A stretch of DNA of 64,000 nucleotides from CAXBMB01 sp052078155 (GTDB lineage Bacteria > Pseudomonadota > Alphaproteobacteria > Kiloniellales > DSM-21159), in contig JBQJBP010000002.1 of the NCBI GenBank assembly GCA_052078155.1, positions 1 to 64,000 of the forward strand, in the 5' to 3' direction. Made by a program: the position numbers and the translations under genes. This document shows positions 34,091 through 42,616 of the stretch, piece after piece; position 1 is the stretch's first letter, and every line of letters begins with the position of its first letter. Under the pieces are notes generated by a model. The model saw only the letters and a list, made by a program, of their open reading frames with translations, did no database searches and was not told the DNA's origin.

Positions 34091-34879
34091 TCAGATCAGC
34101 GGCACAGCGCCCGGGGCCCGCTGGGAGATCATGACCAGCGCGGCTTTGCCATTGGGATAGCGGCAAGGCAGCAACAAACGATCATCGTTGATGCGATTGG
34201 CCAGTTCACTGGAATAGGGTGATCGGATAACCGCATCGATCAGCGCACGATTTGGAGTTTGCGCGACGAAACAGGCATTCACCTGATCGGCCAGCCAATG
34301 AACATAGTCGCGGTCAGGCGGTTCGCAGCAGTAAAGAGAACTGCCGCGCAAATGCACACCCCACTCCTCCCCCAGACAAGGTTCGAAACGAAAACCTACG
34401 TGTCGGAAGAGCAGCTGATTTCTGGACTCTTCCCAGGCAAACATCGCCGTCCGGGCAAGCAGGCCTTCCAGTTGCAGTTCCGCGAGAAAATAAGGGTCCA
34501 GCAGCCCCTCTGTTTTTTCCCAGTAAGAAAAGATGCGTGACAGAGGGTCCTTCGGTTTGCTCGTCCCGAACTTCAACCAATGCTGTCCCTGACCTTTTAT
34601 CAAAGGCTGGTCCGTCTTCGAAAAGCGGCTGAAGGGCACGACCACTGATGACACACCGGCCAGATGAACCGCCTGGTCAATGCGCGCCTGTGCGGCACTG
34701 CAGGTCAGAGCTTCTGATAACCGCCAGCCCAGGCCAGACAGCGTCAACGTCACCGCTTCATCATTTGGTCTTGATGTCAGATAGTCCTTAGCCTGATGAA
34801 CTTCTGTCTCGCTCTCAAAATTCAGCGACAGCATTGAACGGTCATCAGTTGACCTATGGAGAAGTTCTGCCAGAGCCAT
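34091..34879 (-). CDS. Uncharacterised protein, possibly PAS_5-related
   Basis: A 262-residue soluble protein with no signal peptide or membrane segment. Residues about 105-200 (DPLSRIFSYWEKTEGLLDPYFLAELQLEGLLARTAMFAWEES..., then LLFRHVGFRFEPCLGEEWGVHLRG) loosely recall the layout of PAS_5 proteins such as the one at 35344: a short helix with a conserved Tyr-Trp, then a sensor-like beta region. I cannot assign a function. No good Shine-Dalgarno precedes ATG 34879, and an internal ATG about 45 bp later is possible. It is a lone gene in an AT-rich neighbourhood. Confidence 0.6.
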   Translation of the reverse strand: MALAELLHRSTDDRSMLSLNFESETEVHQAKDYLTSRPNDEAVTLTLSGLGWRLSEALTCSAAQARIDQAVHLAGVSSVVVPFSRFSKTDQPLIKGQGQHWLKFGTSKPKDPLSRIFSYWEKTEGLLDPYFLAELQLEGLLARTAMFAWEESRNQLLFRHVGFRFEPCLGEEWGVHLRGSSLYCCEPPDRDYVHWLADQVNACFVAQTPNRALIDAVIRSPYSSELANRINDDRLLLPCRYPNGKAALVMISQRAPGAVPLI

Positions 34880-35343
34880 GTTTTAACTCAATCCAATAAG
34901 TACCTAACCCGACCTGTCTGCCAACAGGACAAAGAACCAAATCAAACCACCAGCAGTCTTACAAAAAATTGCGTCGATTTACTTGCCGCAACCACCTGGT
35001 GTGCCAATTCACTTCCCTATCCTTTCTTTTAGCACTACCCAGATACCACCTTCCCCCCCCAATTGGGGGGTGTAAAGAACAGATGATGGGTTTGCGATAC
35101 CTTGAATGTCAGATTGTTTTCTTAAATATCAATATATTAGATGAATTTTCGGTGAGAAAAAGAAAGTTACAGGATCAACCGATTACCTGTCACACAACAG
35201 GCTGATTGAGCCTTTGATCCAGGGCGAAACGGGACTTCAGACGCGGGAGCAGACAAAGCAACCGCCAGGAAACTCCCCAGCCAAAAATGCCAGCTCAGGT
35301 GCCGGGGCCGGGCAGCTCTCTTTGAGGGCGTCAGGAAACAGGA
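34880..35343. other. AT-rich intergenic region
   Basis: About 460 bp between two leftward genes, markedly richer in A and T than its surroundings (notably 35100-35160). It contains the palindrome at 35055-35070. Short open frames crossing it, such as one ending at 35205, are not supported. Confidence 0.45.
35055..35070. promoter_or_regulatory. Perfect palindrome CCCCCCAATTGGGGGG
   Basis: A perfect 16-bp palindrome in AT-rich DNA, about 180 bp upstream of the leftward gene starting at 34879. Its striking symmetry suggests an operator for a dimeric regulator. I do not recognise the regulator. Confidence 0.5.
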
Positions 35344-35889
35344 TCAATCGGTATCCGGTTCCAAAGGCTCTGTCGTGTACTGCATGTAACGATGGCGCAG
35401 GGGGAAATCTGAATCGAAAAAGGAGGCGCCGGCCAAAGCGCTTACGGTCTGACCATCGTCGGCAAAGGGCAGAAGCAGACGCTCATAGGGCAATGGCCCG
35501 TCGTCACTCCAGTTACCCCAGCGCTGGGCATAGTGAGGCTGGCCCTTCTGGACCACCATATCGAACTCTCTTTTGACAACTTCAGCAATATCGGACGGAT
35601 GAACTTCATCGAAGCTCAGTCCCTTCATCTCCCGTCCAAAAAGCGAGCAGAGTTCTCCCCCAGCCAGGGAAACCAGATAATCCAATCGGTTGTTGGCCAG
35701 GTAGTGCACATCATAGATGAAGAAGTTCTTCAGGATCCCTTTTGGCATGTCCAAAGGGTCCAGTTGCTTGCGCGATGGCAGCCCGGCAGTGGGGCAAAGC
35801 GACGTCCAGTACTGCAGCAAGTCCTGCAGCAACGTGTGCTTTACCACCTTTTGATCCTGTTCCCAGACAAAGTGGGATTGAGCTTCCAT
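35344..35889 (-). CDS. PAS_5-family (PF07310) protein
   Basis: A 181-residue protein of the alphaproteobacterial PAS_5 type. Hallmarks are LLQDLLQYWTSLCPTAGLPSRKQLDPLDMPKGILKNFFIYDV, which matches the family pattern of a Tyr-Trp helix followed by a Pro-rich LDP segment, then RLDYLVSLAGGELCSLFGREMKGLSFDEV and a C-terminal ERLLLPFADDGQTVSALAGASFF. These single-domain PAS proteins are thought to sense or signal, but roles are largely unknown. ATG 35889 has GGGGA 6 bp upstream; the preceding TTG is less likely. A CtrA-like box lies about 95 bp upstream. Confidence 0.8.
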   Translation of the reverse strand: MEAQSHFVWEQDQKVVKHTLLQDLLQYWTSLCPTAGLPSRKQLDPLDMPKGILKNFFIYDVHYLANNRLDYLVSLAGGELCSLFGREMKGLSFDEVHPSDIAEVVKREFDMVVQKGQPHYAQRWGNWSDDGPLPYERLLLPFADDGQTVSALAGASFFDSDFPLRHRYMQYTTEPLEPDTD

Positions 35890-36328
35890 CAAAATCCCCA
35901 GGTTAGCCTCAAAACGAAGGGAGAAATGAACTGGTCTCTACCCGTATGAGAGGAGTAGCAAGCGCTAAAGGAAGCCAAAAAAGTTAACAAACTGTTAAGA
36001 AAACCATCTCGAGTTCCCTTCACAAGCCATCAGATGTTAACGGCTGCAGCCAGTTTCAGCGCCGCCAGAATGCTGAAAACACCAGAAACGAGAGAAACTT
36101 GAGATTCAAAAACTCAGAAAACTTTTTGTTATATATCAATTTGTTAATCGTAAGCCTCTGCAAACAGTCAGGATACACCCCTGCCAAAGGCACTCTGTGT
36201 CAACCCGGGGCGAGCGGCGTCCTTGCAAAGAGCTGCTTTGTTAACCTTTCCCGCTAAGGTAAAAAGAAAAGCAGAGGTTGTCCTTCAGGAGACGAACGAA
36301 AACACGTCTGCGAGAGAAAACAGCAACG
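35890..36328. promoter_or_regulatory. Divergent AT-rich control region
   Basis: About 440 bp between the leftward PAS_5 gene and the rightward MAPEG gene. It contains the CtrA-like box at 35984-35998 and an AT-rich tract at 36110-36155. No gene is seen. Confidence 0.45.
35984..35998 (-). promoter_or_regulatory. CtrA-like box TTAACAAACTGTTAA
   Basis: Exact TTAA-N7-TTAA; on the minus strand it reads TTAACAGTTTGTTAAC, matching the known CtrA consensus TTAA-N7-TTAAC. It lies 95-109 bp upstream of the ATG of the PAS_5 gene at 35889, a suitable promoter position. Confidence 0.5.
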
Positions 36329-36868
36329 ATGATCACGGCAAAACAAACAGGTGTATTGCGGGGCATGGCAATGGGGCTCTGCCTCACCCTGATCGCCGGT
36401 GGGGTTGGCCTGGGCTTATCTCCGGACTGGCTTGTTCCTCAGGACAGCCTTTCCGACCGGCTGACACATGTTAGCGGTTGGAGTCTTTTGCCACTGGCTT
36501 GTCTTCTCCTGACCATTGGTAATCTTGCCCGCCATCGCTTTTTTACGCCGGAAGACATCGACGGAAGTGGCTTAACCGTCGGCAGCGAGCGCGCAAAAAC
36601 CTATCAGGCGATCCTGCAGAACACGCTGGAGCAAACTGTTCTGGCTCTGCCCCTCTATTGGACCAGCGCCTTTGTGCTGCCAAGTTCACAGCTGGCGGTG
36701 ATCCCGCTGCTGGCAGGGTGCTTTTTCACTGGCCGCCTGCTCTTTTTCCTGGGGTACAAAAAGGGAGCCGCCGCGCGGGCAGTGGGTTTTGCTCTGACTT
36801 TCTATCCCAGCGTCTTTCTTTTCCTGCTTCTGGTAAGCGAACTGGCCTTCATAGCCATGGCCAGATAG
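36329..36868 (+). CDS. MAPEG-family membrane protein
   Basis: A 179-residue integral membrane protein with four hydrophobic segments, the layout of the MAPEG superfamily. The segment HRFFTPEDIDGSGLTVGSERAKTYQAILQNTLEQTVLALPLYW contains the family's conserved ERAK...QNTxEQ helix, and GRLLFFLGYKKGAAARAVGFALTFYPS matches the C-terminal R-x-Y-like region. Eukaryotic relatives handle glutathione or eicosanoids; bacterial roles are mostly unknown. I prefer ATG 36329; a TTG at 36278 is an alternative. It is a separate unit from gltS. Confidence 0.8.
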   Translation: MITAKQTGVLRGMAMGLCLTLIAGGVGLGLSPDWLVPQDSLSDRLTHVSGWSLLPLACLLLTIGNLARHRFFTPEDIDGSGLTVGSERAKTYQAILQNTLEQTVLALPLYWTSAFVLPSSQLAVIPLLAGCFFTGRLLFFLGYKKGAAARAVGFALTFYPSVFLFLLLVSELAFIAMAR

Positions 36869-37004
36869 AAACCCCTTCCAGCAACAGCGGCAATCACAGT
36901 TTCTTCTTAACCTCCGCATCCGCACAAACTAGACTCACCTCAGCAGCGGTGTCTGAAGAGGGCACTCTGGATAACAAAGAACAACCCGCCCAAAGGAAGA
37001 CGAC

Positions 37005-38195
37005 ATGGAACTTGATGCTTTTGCTTCTTTCACCTTTGGGATCATCGTCCTCTTTCTCGGGCGCTCTCTAAACAAGCGGGTTGCCTTTTTCCGTGAATTC
37101 AACATTCCCGAGCCGGTGACCGGCGGTCTGTTGATTGCCATCATAACCCTGCTGATTTTCATCTTTACGGACTTTGCGCTGTCTTTCGATCTGGCGGTCC
37201 GTGACGCCCTGATCATCTACTTTTTTACCGGCATCGGCTTGAACGCCGACTTCCGCACGCTGCTGACCGGCGGAAAACCACTGGTTTTGCTGCTGATTGC
37301 CACCATCGTCTACATGCTGATCCAGAACCTGACCGGCACCAGCATGATGGGCCTGCTGGGACTGGACCCCAAAACCGGTTTGCTGACCGGAACTGTTTCC
37401 CTGATTGGCGGTCACGGTACTGCCATCGCCTGGTCCCCGCAGTTTGAAAGCGATCATGGCATTGCGTCGGCCATGGAAATTGGCATCGCCAGCGCGACTT
37501 TCGGTCTGATCCTGGCAAGTTTGATCGGCGGGCCCATCGCCCGCTTCCTGATCTCGCGCTATGACCTGAAGTCTGAGAAAACAACCGTGCTGGATGTGGG
37601 TGTGGCTGAGCATGCCCGTGAAGAGATCAACTACCTGACCATCCTGCGCTGCTGGCTGGTTCTCAACATCACCATCGGCTTTGGTCTGGGCCTGAACGAA
37701 GGGTTGGCAGAAGCCGGACTGAAGTTGCCGGACTTTGTGGCCTGTCTGCTGGTCGGCATCTTCATTACCAACACCGTTCCCCGGGTTCTGCCCCGCCTGC
37801 ACTGGCCCAGTCAGACACCCTCTCTGGGGCTCATCTCAGAGCTGACCCTCGGCGTGTTCCTCTCCATGTCCCTCATGTCTCTGCAGCTCTGGTCCTTGGC
37901 AGAGCTGGGCGGGCCGATCCTGATCACCCTGCTGGTTCAGGCAGTGGTGGCCGCGGCCTTTATCCTCTTTGTGGTCTTCAACATCATGGGGCGGAACTAT
38001 CAGGCCGCTGTGCTTTGTTCCGGATTTGGCGGTTTTGCGCTGGGGGCGACCCCAACGGCCATTGCCAACATGACTGCCGTGGTGGCGCGCTATGGTCCGG
38101 CGCACCAAGCCTTCATCATTTTGCCGCTGGTTTCCGCCTTCTTCATCGACCTGGCCAACGCCTTTATCATCCCCTACTTCCTCAACCTGCTCTGA
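37005..38195 (+). CDS. gltS: Sodium/glutamate symporter GltS
   Basis: A 396-residue inner-membrane transporter of the ESS family. It shows two inverted halves of about five segments each. Hallmarks are FFTGIGLNADFRTLLTGGKPLVLLL and GTVSLIGGHGTAIAWSPQFE in the first half, and GFGGFALGATPTAIANMTAV in the second; the two Gly-rich re-entrant loops bind Na+ and glutamate. AAAGGAAG lies upstream of ATG 37005. A strong terminator follows, so it is monocistronic. Confidence 0.95.
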   Translation: MELDAFASFTFGIIVLFLGRSLNKRVAFFREFNIPEPVTGGLLIAIITLLIFIFTDFALSFDLAVRDALIIYFFTGIGLNADFRTLLTGGKPLVLLLIATIVYMLIQNLTGTSMMGLLGLDPKTGLLTGTVSLIGGHGTAIAWSPQFESDHGIASAMEIGIASATFGLILASLIGGPIARFLISRYDLKSEKTTVLDVGVAEHAREEINYLTILRCWLVLNITIGFGLGLNEGLAEAGLKLPDFVACLLVGIFITNTVPRVLPRLHWPSQTPSLGLISELTLGVFLSMSLMSLQLWSLAELGGPILITLLVQAVVAAAFILFVVFNIMGRNYQAAVLCSGFGGFALGATPTAIANMTAVVARYGPAHQAFIILPLVSAFFIDLANAFIIPYFLNLL

Positions 38196-38206
38196 CAGCC
38201 TGACGC

Positions 38207-38243
38207 CCCCGGATCAGAACGCTCAGGACGTTCTGGTCCGGGG
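38207..38243 (+). terminator. Terminator after gltS
   Basis: CCCCGGATCAGAACG pairs with CGTTCTGGTCCGGGG (one T-G wobble) over 15 bp around a 7-nt loop, 11 bp after the gltS stop. The trailing T run is poor, so it could also be a 3'-end stabiliser. Confidence 0.7.
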
Positions 38244-38489
38244 CTATACTACCCAGCCGTGCGTCATGCAGATGAGGTAGGAAGGTCCTTTTCCAGGCCT
38301 TAGGTCTTCAAAGGCAAAGGGACAGCCTCTAGAGTCGAGTGGTGCGGCGCGAGGTGGCAATCCGACTGTTCTCTAGGCTGCACGAGGCTCAGAGACAATT
38401 CGGTTTAGGAGCAGGCACAAAGCGCCTCCAACCAACCCGATCATGCTCTGACCCAATCATAAAGATCCGAGCTCAGGAGGCTGCTAAGA

Positions 38490-39518
38490 GTGCTGACCAT
38501 CTACACTGACAAACATCGTCTGCGCGATTCCCAGACGGAACTCTATGGCGGACAACTGGTCTACCCACACGAGCGCCCCAGCCGCGCCAACCTGATCATT
38601 GAAAAGGTGAGAAATGCAGGTCTGGGTGAGGTCCGGAAGCCGGACAGCTTCGGCATGGAAACGGCCCAAAAAGTCCATGACCCGGCTTACCTGACCTTTC
38701 TTGAAACAGCCTGGACGGAGTGGAAAGACGCCGGATTTGAAGGCGAAGCCATTGCAACCTGCTGGCCAGCCCGTCGCGCGACCAACCGGGCGCCCAGCTT
38801 TATTGACGGCAAACTCGGCTACTATTCCCATTCAGCTGAAACCGCCATCAGCGACGGCACCTGGGAAGCCTCAGTTGCCGCCAAGGACGTGGTGCTGACC
38901 GGCGCACAGGCCCTGTTGCAGGGCGAAAAGGCCGTCTTTTCACTCTGCCGCCCGCCCGGTCATCACGCAGCTTACGATCTTTACGGAGGCTACTGCTTCC
39001 TGAACAACGTCGCCATTGCCGCCCAGTATCTGCGCGACCAGGGTTCCCGGAAGGTTGCCATTCTCGATGTCGACTATCATCACGGCAACGGCACCCAGGA
39101 TATCTTCTATGCCCGCGACGACGTCTACTTCCTGTCCCTGCACGGGGCGCCGGAGGAAGAGTATCCCTACTTCTGGGGTTATGCGGACGAAACAGGCGAA
39201 GATCAGGGTGACGGCTACACCGTCAACTACCCTCTGCCCAAAGGCACCAGCTTTGCCACCTGGCGCGGCTGCCTGGAAGACGCCTTACAGAAGATCGCAG
39301 ACTACGCCCCGGACCAACTGCTGGTGTCCCTGGGCGTTGATACCTTTGAGAACGACCCCATCAGTTCCTTCAAGCTGGCTTCTGATGACTTTACGACCTA
39401 TGGCAAGCTGATCGGCCAAGCCAACCTGCCCACCCTCTTTGTCATGGAAGGCGGCTATGACATCGACGAAGTCGGGCTGAACACCCTCAATGTGTTGCAG
39501 GGCTTTGAACAAGCCTGA
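38490..39518 (+). CDS. Acetylpolyamine amidohydrolase (class II HDAC-like)
   Basis: A 342-residue zinc deacetylase of the arginase/HDAC fold. Metal and catalytic residues are in CRPPGHHAAYDLYGGYCFLNN, ILDVDYHHGNGTQDIFY and VSLGVDTFENDP, with the final EGGYDIDEVG loop. The insertion ATCWPARRATNRAPSFIDGKLGYYS is characteristic of bacterial acetylpolyamine amidohydrolases, which dimerise and restrict access to slim acetylpolyamines. It starts at GTG 38490 with a near-perfect AGGAGG 9 bp upstream. A role in polyamine turnover is likely; no polyamine transporter is adjacent. Confidence 0.92.
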   Translation: MLTIYTDKHRLRDSQTELYGGQLVYPHERPSRANLIIEKVRNAGLGEVRKPDSFGMETAQKVHDPAYLTFLETAWTEWKDAGFEGEAIATCWPARRATNRAPSFIDGKLGYYSHSAETAISDGTWEASVAAKDVVLTGAQALLQGEKAVFSLCRPPGHHAAYDLYGGYCFLNNVAIAAQYLRDQGSRKVAILDVDYHHGNGTQDIFYARDDVYFLSLHGAPEEEYPYFWGYADETGEDQGDGYTVNYPLPKGTSFATWRGCLEDALQKIADYAPDQLLVSLGVDTFENDPISSFKLASDDFTTYGKLIGQANLPTLFVMEGGYDIDEVGLNTLNVLQGFEQA

Positions 39519-39537
39519 CTTTGCATTCGCCCTGCGC

Positions 39538-39577
39538 AAAAAAGGCGTCGCTCCCAAGGTTTAAGCGACGCCTTTTC
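39538..39577. terminator. Bidirectional rho-independent terminator
   Basis: AAAAAAGGCGTCGCT pairs with AGCGACGCCTTTTCTTT over 13 bp. It lies between the converging amidohydrolase (stop 39518) and ThDP-enzyme (stop 39633) genes. Confidence 0.88.
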
Positions 39578-39632
39578 TTTTATCTGATCATCTCTGTAAA
39601 GACAGAGCTGACCCTAACGCTTTTCGATCCGG

Positions 39633-41285
39633 TCAGATACGGCCGTCATAAGCACAGGCATCGATCACTGTGGCCAGCAGGGTAAAGGTCGGGCGTTCGA
39701 ACGCCGCTGCCAGCTCCCGTGCCAAAGTCTCCCTGTCCTGAATCCACAAACCTTCACCGCCCAGGGCCTTGGCCACTGCCGGGAAATCACTGCCGCCAAA
39801 ATCCACGGCCAGATTGTCCAGGCCGGAATTGCGCTGTTTGAGCTCAATCAACGCCAGCTGCCGGTCCACAAAAACAATGATCGGAACAGACAGCTGCAGA
39901 TCCCGAATGGTGGCCAGTTCCCCCAGGAACATCTCCAGCCCGGCATCACCGACCGTTGCCACCACGGCCCGGTCCGGTTCAGCAAGCTTGCGCCCCAGGG
40001 CCAGCGGGACCGCACAGCCCATGGTGCACAAAGCAGACGACTGCAACAGCCCCCGTGGCTGATAACACGCCAGTTGCTGGCTCAGGACAATCCGATGGGC
40101 ACCGCTGTCTGTGGTGACCACCCCGTCGCGCGGCAAGGCCTTCTGCAACTCATCAACAATGGCTGCTGGACCCCAGATTTCATCTCCCCGGCAGCCAGCC
40201 CGCAAGGCTTGACGGGCTATGGCAAGCTCCTGCCCCCCGCCCCAGGTGTCCTGAGTGGCCACGCCAAGGGACAGTGCCGTCAGACCTGCGCCCACATGAC
40301 CGACAAAGTTCAGCGCGGCCTGATGCATGCCATGGTCATTGCGCACGGCAGACAACTCTATGACCCGGGCACCATCGCCCCAGGGGTCCCGCCAGCCCGT
40401 ACGCATCTCGATGGGATCGTATCCTGCCAGAATGATGCAATCGGACTGGGCCACCAATGGCAGAAGGATCTTGTCCGCGCGCGGACTGAGGCCAGCCCCA
40501 CCCAGCGCCAGAGGATCATCTTCCGGCAAAATGCCTTTGGCCTTGTAACTGGTGATCAAGGGGGCACCATATCGCTGACAGAAGGCAGCAACTTCCTCAT
40601 GGGCGCCCTGGGTCAGGACGTCGACACCCGCAATTACCAAAGGCCGTTTGGCCGCCCCCAGCCAGGCGCGCGCCTGTTCCAGTGCCGGACCTTCCGCCGG
40701 GGCGCTGGGGGACAAAGGTTGCGCCAATGGCAGGGTTACCTCTGCCTGTACGCGTGACTGTACGTCTATAGGTACGTCCAGCAAAACCGGGCCCGGTCGC
40801 CCTTCCAGTGCCAGGTTCACTGCTTTGTCTGCAAGAACGGCGGCCGTTCCTTCCTCCACGCGGAATGCGGCCTTGGCGACAGGTTCGGCCAGCTTCACAT
40901 GATCGAAGACCTGATGGGTGTAGCGGTGTTGCTCCGGTGCCGGAACACACCCGGTCAGAACAATCATCGGCACCCGGTCCTGCTGGGCATTGGCGATCAC
41001 ATTGATGGCATTTGCAATGCCCGGACCAATGGTGGCCACCAGGATCGCCGGGGCCCCGTCCTTATGATGCACCCCTTCCCCCATAAACCCGGCGCAGTTT
41101 TCATGCTTGGCAAGAATGACCTCAATGCCGGCCCGCTTCAGGGCGTCCATGAGCACCAGCACCTCGCCGCCGGGAATTCCAAACGCATAGCGGCAGCCTG
41201 CTGCAAACAGGCGCTGAGCGATCATGTCGGCTGCACTGCGCTCAACGACACCGACAGAAGGAGACGCTTTAGAAGCCTCAGGCAT
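39633..41285 (-). CDS. Acetolactate synthase-like ThDP-dependent enzyme
   Basis: A 550-residue thiamine diphosphate enzyme. The N-terminal pyrimidine domain has FGIPGGEVLVLMDAL and the catalytic Glu in AKHENCAGFMGEG; the central domain binds nucleotide-like ligands; the C-terminal PP domain has GDAGLEMFLGELATIRDLQL. The Mg-binding motif normally reads GDG...NN; here the distal pair is Asp-Arg (VFVDRQLALI). It overlaps the desulfinase-like gene by 8 bp and so belongs to the same operon. Its reaction is unknown: decarboxylation or carboligation of a 2-oxo acid, or 2-hydroxyacyl-CoA lysis, are possible. AAGGA precedes ATG 41285. Confidence 0.85.
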   Translation of the reverse strand: MPEASKASPSVGVVERSAADMIAQRLFAAGCRYAFGIPGGEVLVLMDALKRAGIEVILAKHENCAGFMGEGVHHKDGAPAILVATIGPGIANAINVIANAQQDRVPMIVLTGCVPAPEQHRYTHQVFDHVKLAEPVAKAAFRVEEGTAAVLADKAVNLALEGRPGPVLLDVPIDVQSRVQAEVTLPLAQPLSPSAPAEGPALEQARAWLGAAKRPLVIAGVDVLTQGAHEEVAAFCQRYGAPLITSYKAKGILPEDDPLALGGAGLSPRADKILLPLVAQSDCIILAGYDPIEMRTGWRDPWGDGARVIELSAVRNDHGMHQAALNFVGHVGAGLTALSLGVATQDTWGGGQELAIARQALRAGCRGDEIWGPAAIVDELQKALPRDGVVTTDSGAHRIVLSQQLACYQPRGLLQSSALCTMGCAVPLALGRKLAEPDRAVVATVGDAGLEMFLGELATIRDLQLSVPIIVFVDRQLALIELKQRNSGLDNLAVDFGGSDFPAVAKALGGEGLWIQDRETLARELAAAFERPTFTLLATVIDACAYDGRI

Positions 41286-42513
41286 GTTCTTTTTCCTTGG
41301 TCACGACAGGGGTGCTTTTGACGTAGCCGTCCCGGGCTTGCGGCAGTTTGCGATTGAGGATCTTGGACGCGACCACAGTCCGCAGAATCTGTGCTGTGCC
41401 GCCGCCGATGGTGAACATGCGGGCATCGCGGACCATGCGCTCCAGCGGCAGGTTGCGGGAGTAACCGGCGGCACCGAAGATCTGCAGTGCGTCGTTGGTC
41501 ACCTTGATGGCGGTTTCCGATGCCAGGATCTTGGCCTGCGCGGCCTGGGTGATGTCGGGGAAGCCCGTTAGCTGCGCGCCGGCGGCGGCCCGCCAGATCA
41601 TCAGGCGCGCCGCATCCAGATTGGTCGACATGTCACTGAGCATCCACTGAAGCCCCTGAAATTCACAAATCTCCCGGCCAAACTGCTTGCGGGTCTGGGC
41701 ATAATCCAGCGCCTGCTCGTAGGCCCCTTGGGCGACACCCAATGCCACCGTCGCGGCCCCGACACGCTGGCCGTTGTAGGCGGTCATCAGTCCCGCAAAA
41801 CCCCGACGAAGCCCTTCCGGGGGCGACACCAGCCTGCTTTCCGGCACTTCCAGGTTTTCAAAGATCACCTCGGTTTCCGGAATACCCCGCAAGCCCATGG
41901 CCGGTTCCCGTCTGCCGATCTTCAATCCGGCAGGGCTGTTGTTTTCGGGGTCGCGCACGACCAGAAAGCCCCCAATTCCCTGCTCAACACCTGCCTCATC
42001 AAACACCCGCGCAAAGATCAGGTGCACACGCGAAACCCCACCGCCGGTGATCCAGTGCTTGGTGCCATTGAGAATGTAGTGATCACCCTTCTTGTCGGCT
42101 CGGGTGGTCATTTCCGTAGCGGCGCTGCCCGCCCCGGGCTCGGTGATGCAGATGGCGGGTTTATCGCCAGCCAGCACCTCTGCCACCGCCGTCTTCTTCT
42201 GCTCTTCAGATCCATAGGCCATGATCGCCCCAATGGCGCCCATGTTGGCTTCCACCACAATGCGGGCCGTAACCCCGCAGACCTTGGCCATTTCCTCGAT
42301 CACCAGAACCACGTCCAGATAGGACAGGCCCTGACCCCCGTAGGCCTGCGGCACCGTCATGCCCATGAACCCGGCTTTGGTCAGGGCCTCCACGTTATCC
42401 CAGGGATACTGTTCGCTGCGGTCAACTTCGGCCGCGCGGGGGGCGATGACACCCTGAGCCAGTTTGCGGGCGGCCTCCTGCAAAGCCAGTTGGGAGTCGG
42501 TCAGTTGAAACAT
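41278..42513 (-). CDS. 3-Sulfinopropionyl-CoA desulfinase-like acyl-CoA dehydrogenase
   Basis: A 411-residue acyl-CoA dehydrogenase-fold flavoprotein. Both usual catalytic Glu positions are changed: helix G reads TAYNGQRVGAA (Gln249) and the C-terminal motif is FTIGGGTAQ. Arg84 is present (VTARIVVEAN). From memory, the desulfinase AcdDPN7 of Advenella also lacks the base, relies on Arg84 and has Gln246, and shares blocks such as EQYPWDNV, AICI-EP-AGSA and RDARMFTI-GGTAQILRT. That enzyme splits 3-sulfinopropionyl-CoA into propionyl-CoA and sulfite. A class III CoA-transferase upstream supports the role. AAGGAC precedes ATG 42513. Confidence 0.75.
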   Translation of the reverse strand: MFQLTDSQLALQEAARKLAQGVIAPRAAEVDRSEQYPWDNVEALTKAGFMGMTVPQAYGGQGLSYLDVVLVIEEMAKVCGVTARIVVEANMGAIGAIMAYGSEEQKKTAVAEVLAGDKPAICITEPGAGSAATEMTTRADKKGDHYILNGTKHWITGGGVSRVHLIFARVFDEAGVEQGIGGFLVVRDPENNSPAGLKIGRREPAMGLRGIPETEVIFENLEVPESRLVSPPEGLRRGFAGLMTAYNGQRVGAATVALGVAQGAYEQALDYAQTRKQFGREICEFQGLQWMLSDMSTNLDAARLMIWRAAAGAQLTGFPDITQAAQAKILASETAIKVTNDALQIFGAAGYSRNLPLERMVRDARMFTIGGGTAQILRTVVASKILNRKLPQARDGYVKSTPVVTKEKEHA

Positions 42514-42616
42514 GGTCTGTCCTTTTTGGTTCAAGGGACTGTCTTGTGGCGAATGGTCTCTGAAACAGGGAGCATTCTGACGTCAGGAAATCTCGGGTCC
42601 GGGCTGATCAGCCCTT

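Noticed and set aside
35082..35205. A 40-codon frame in the AT-rich gap near the palindrome
   Set aside because: No Shine-Dalgarno site of quality and no family resemblance; AT-rich noncoding DNA is the simpler reading.
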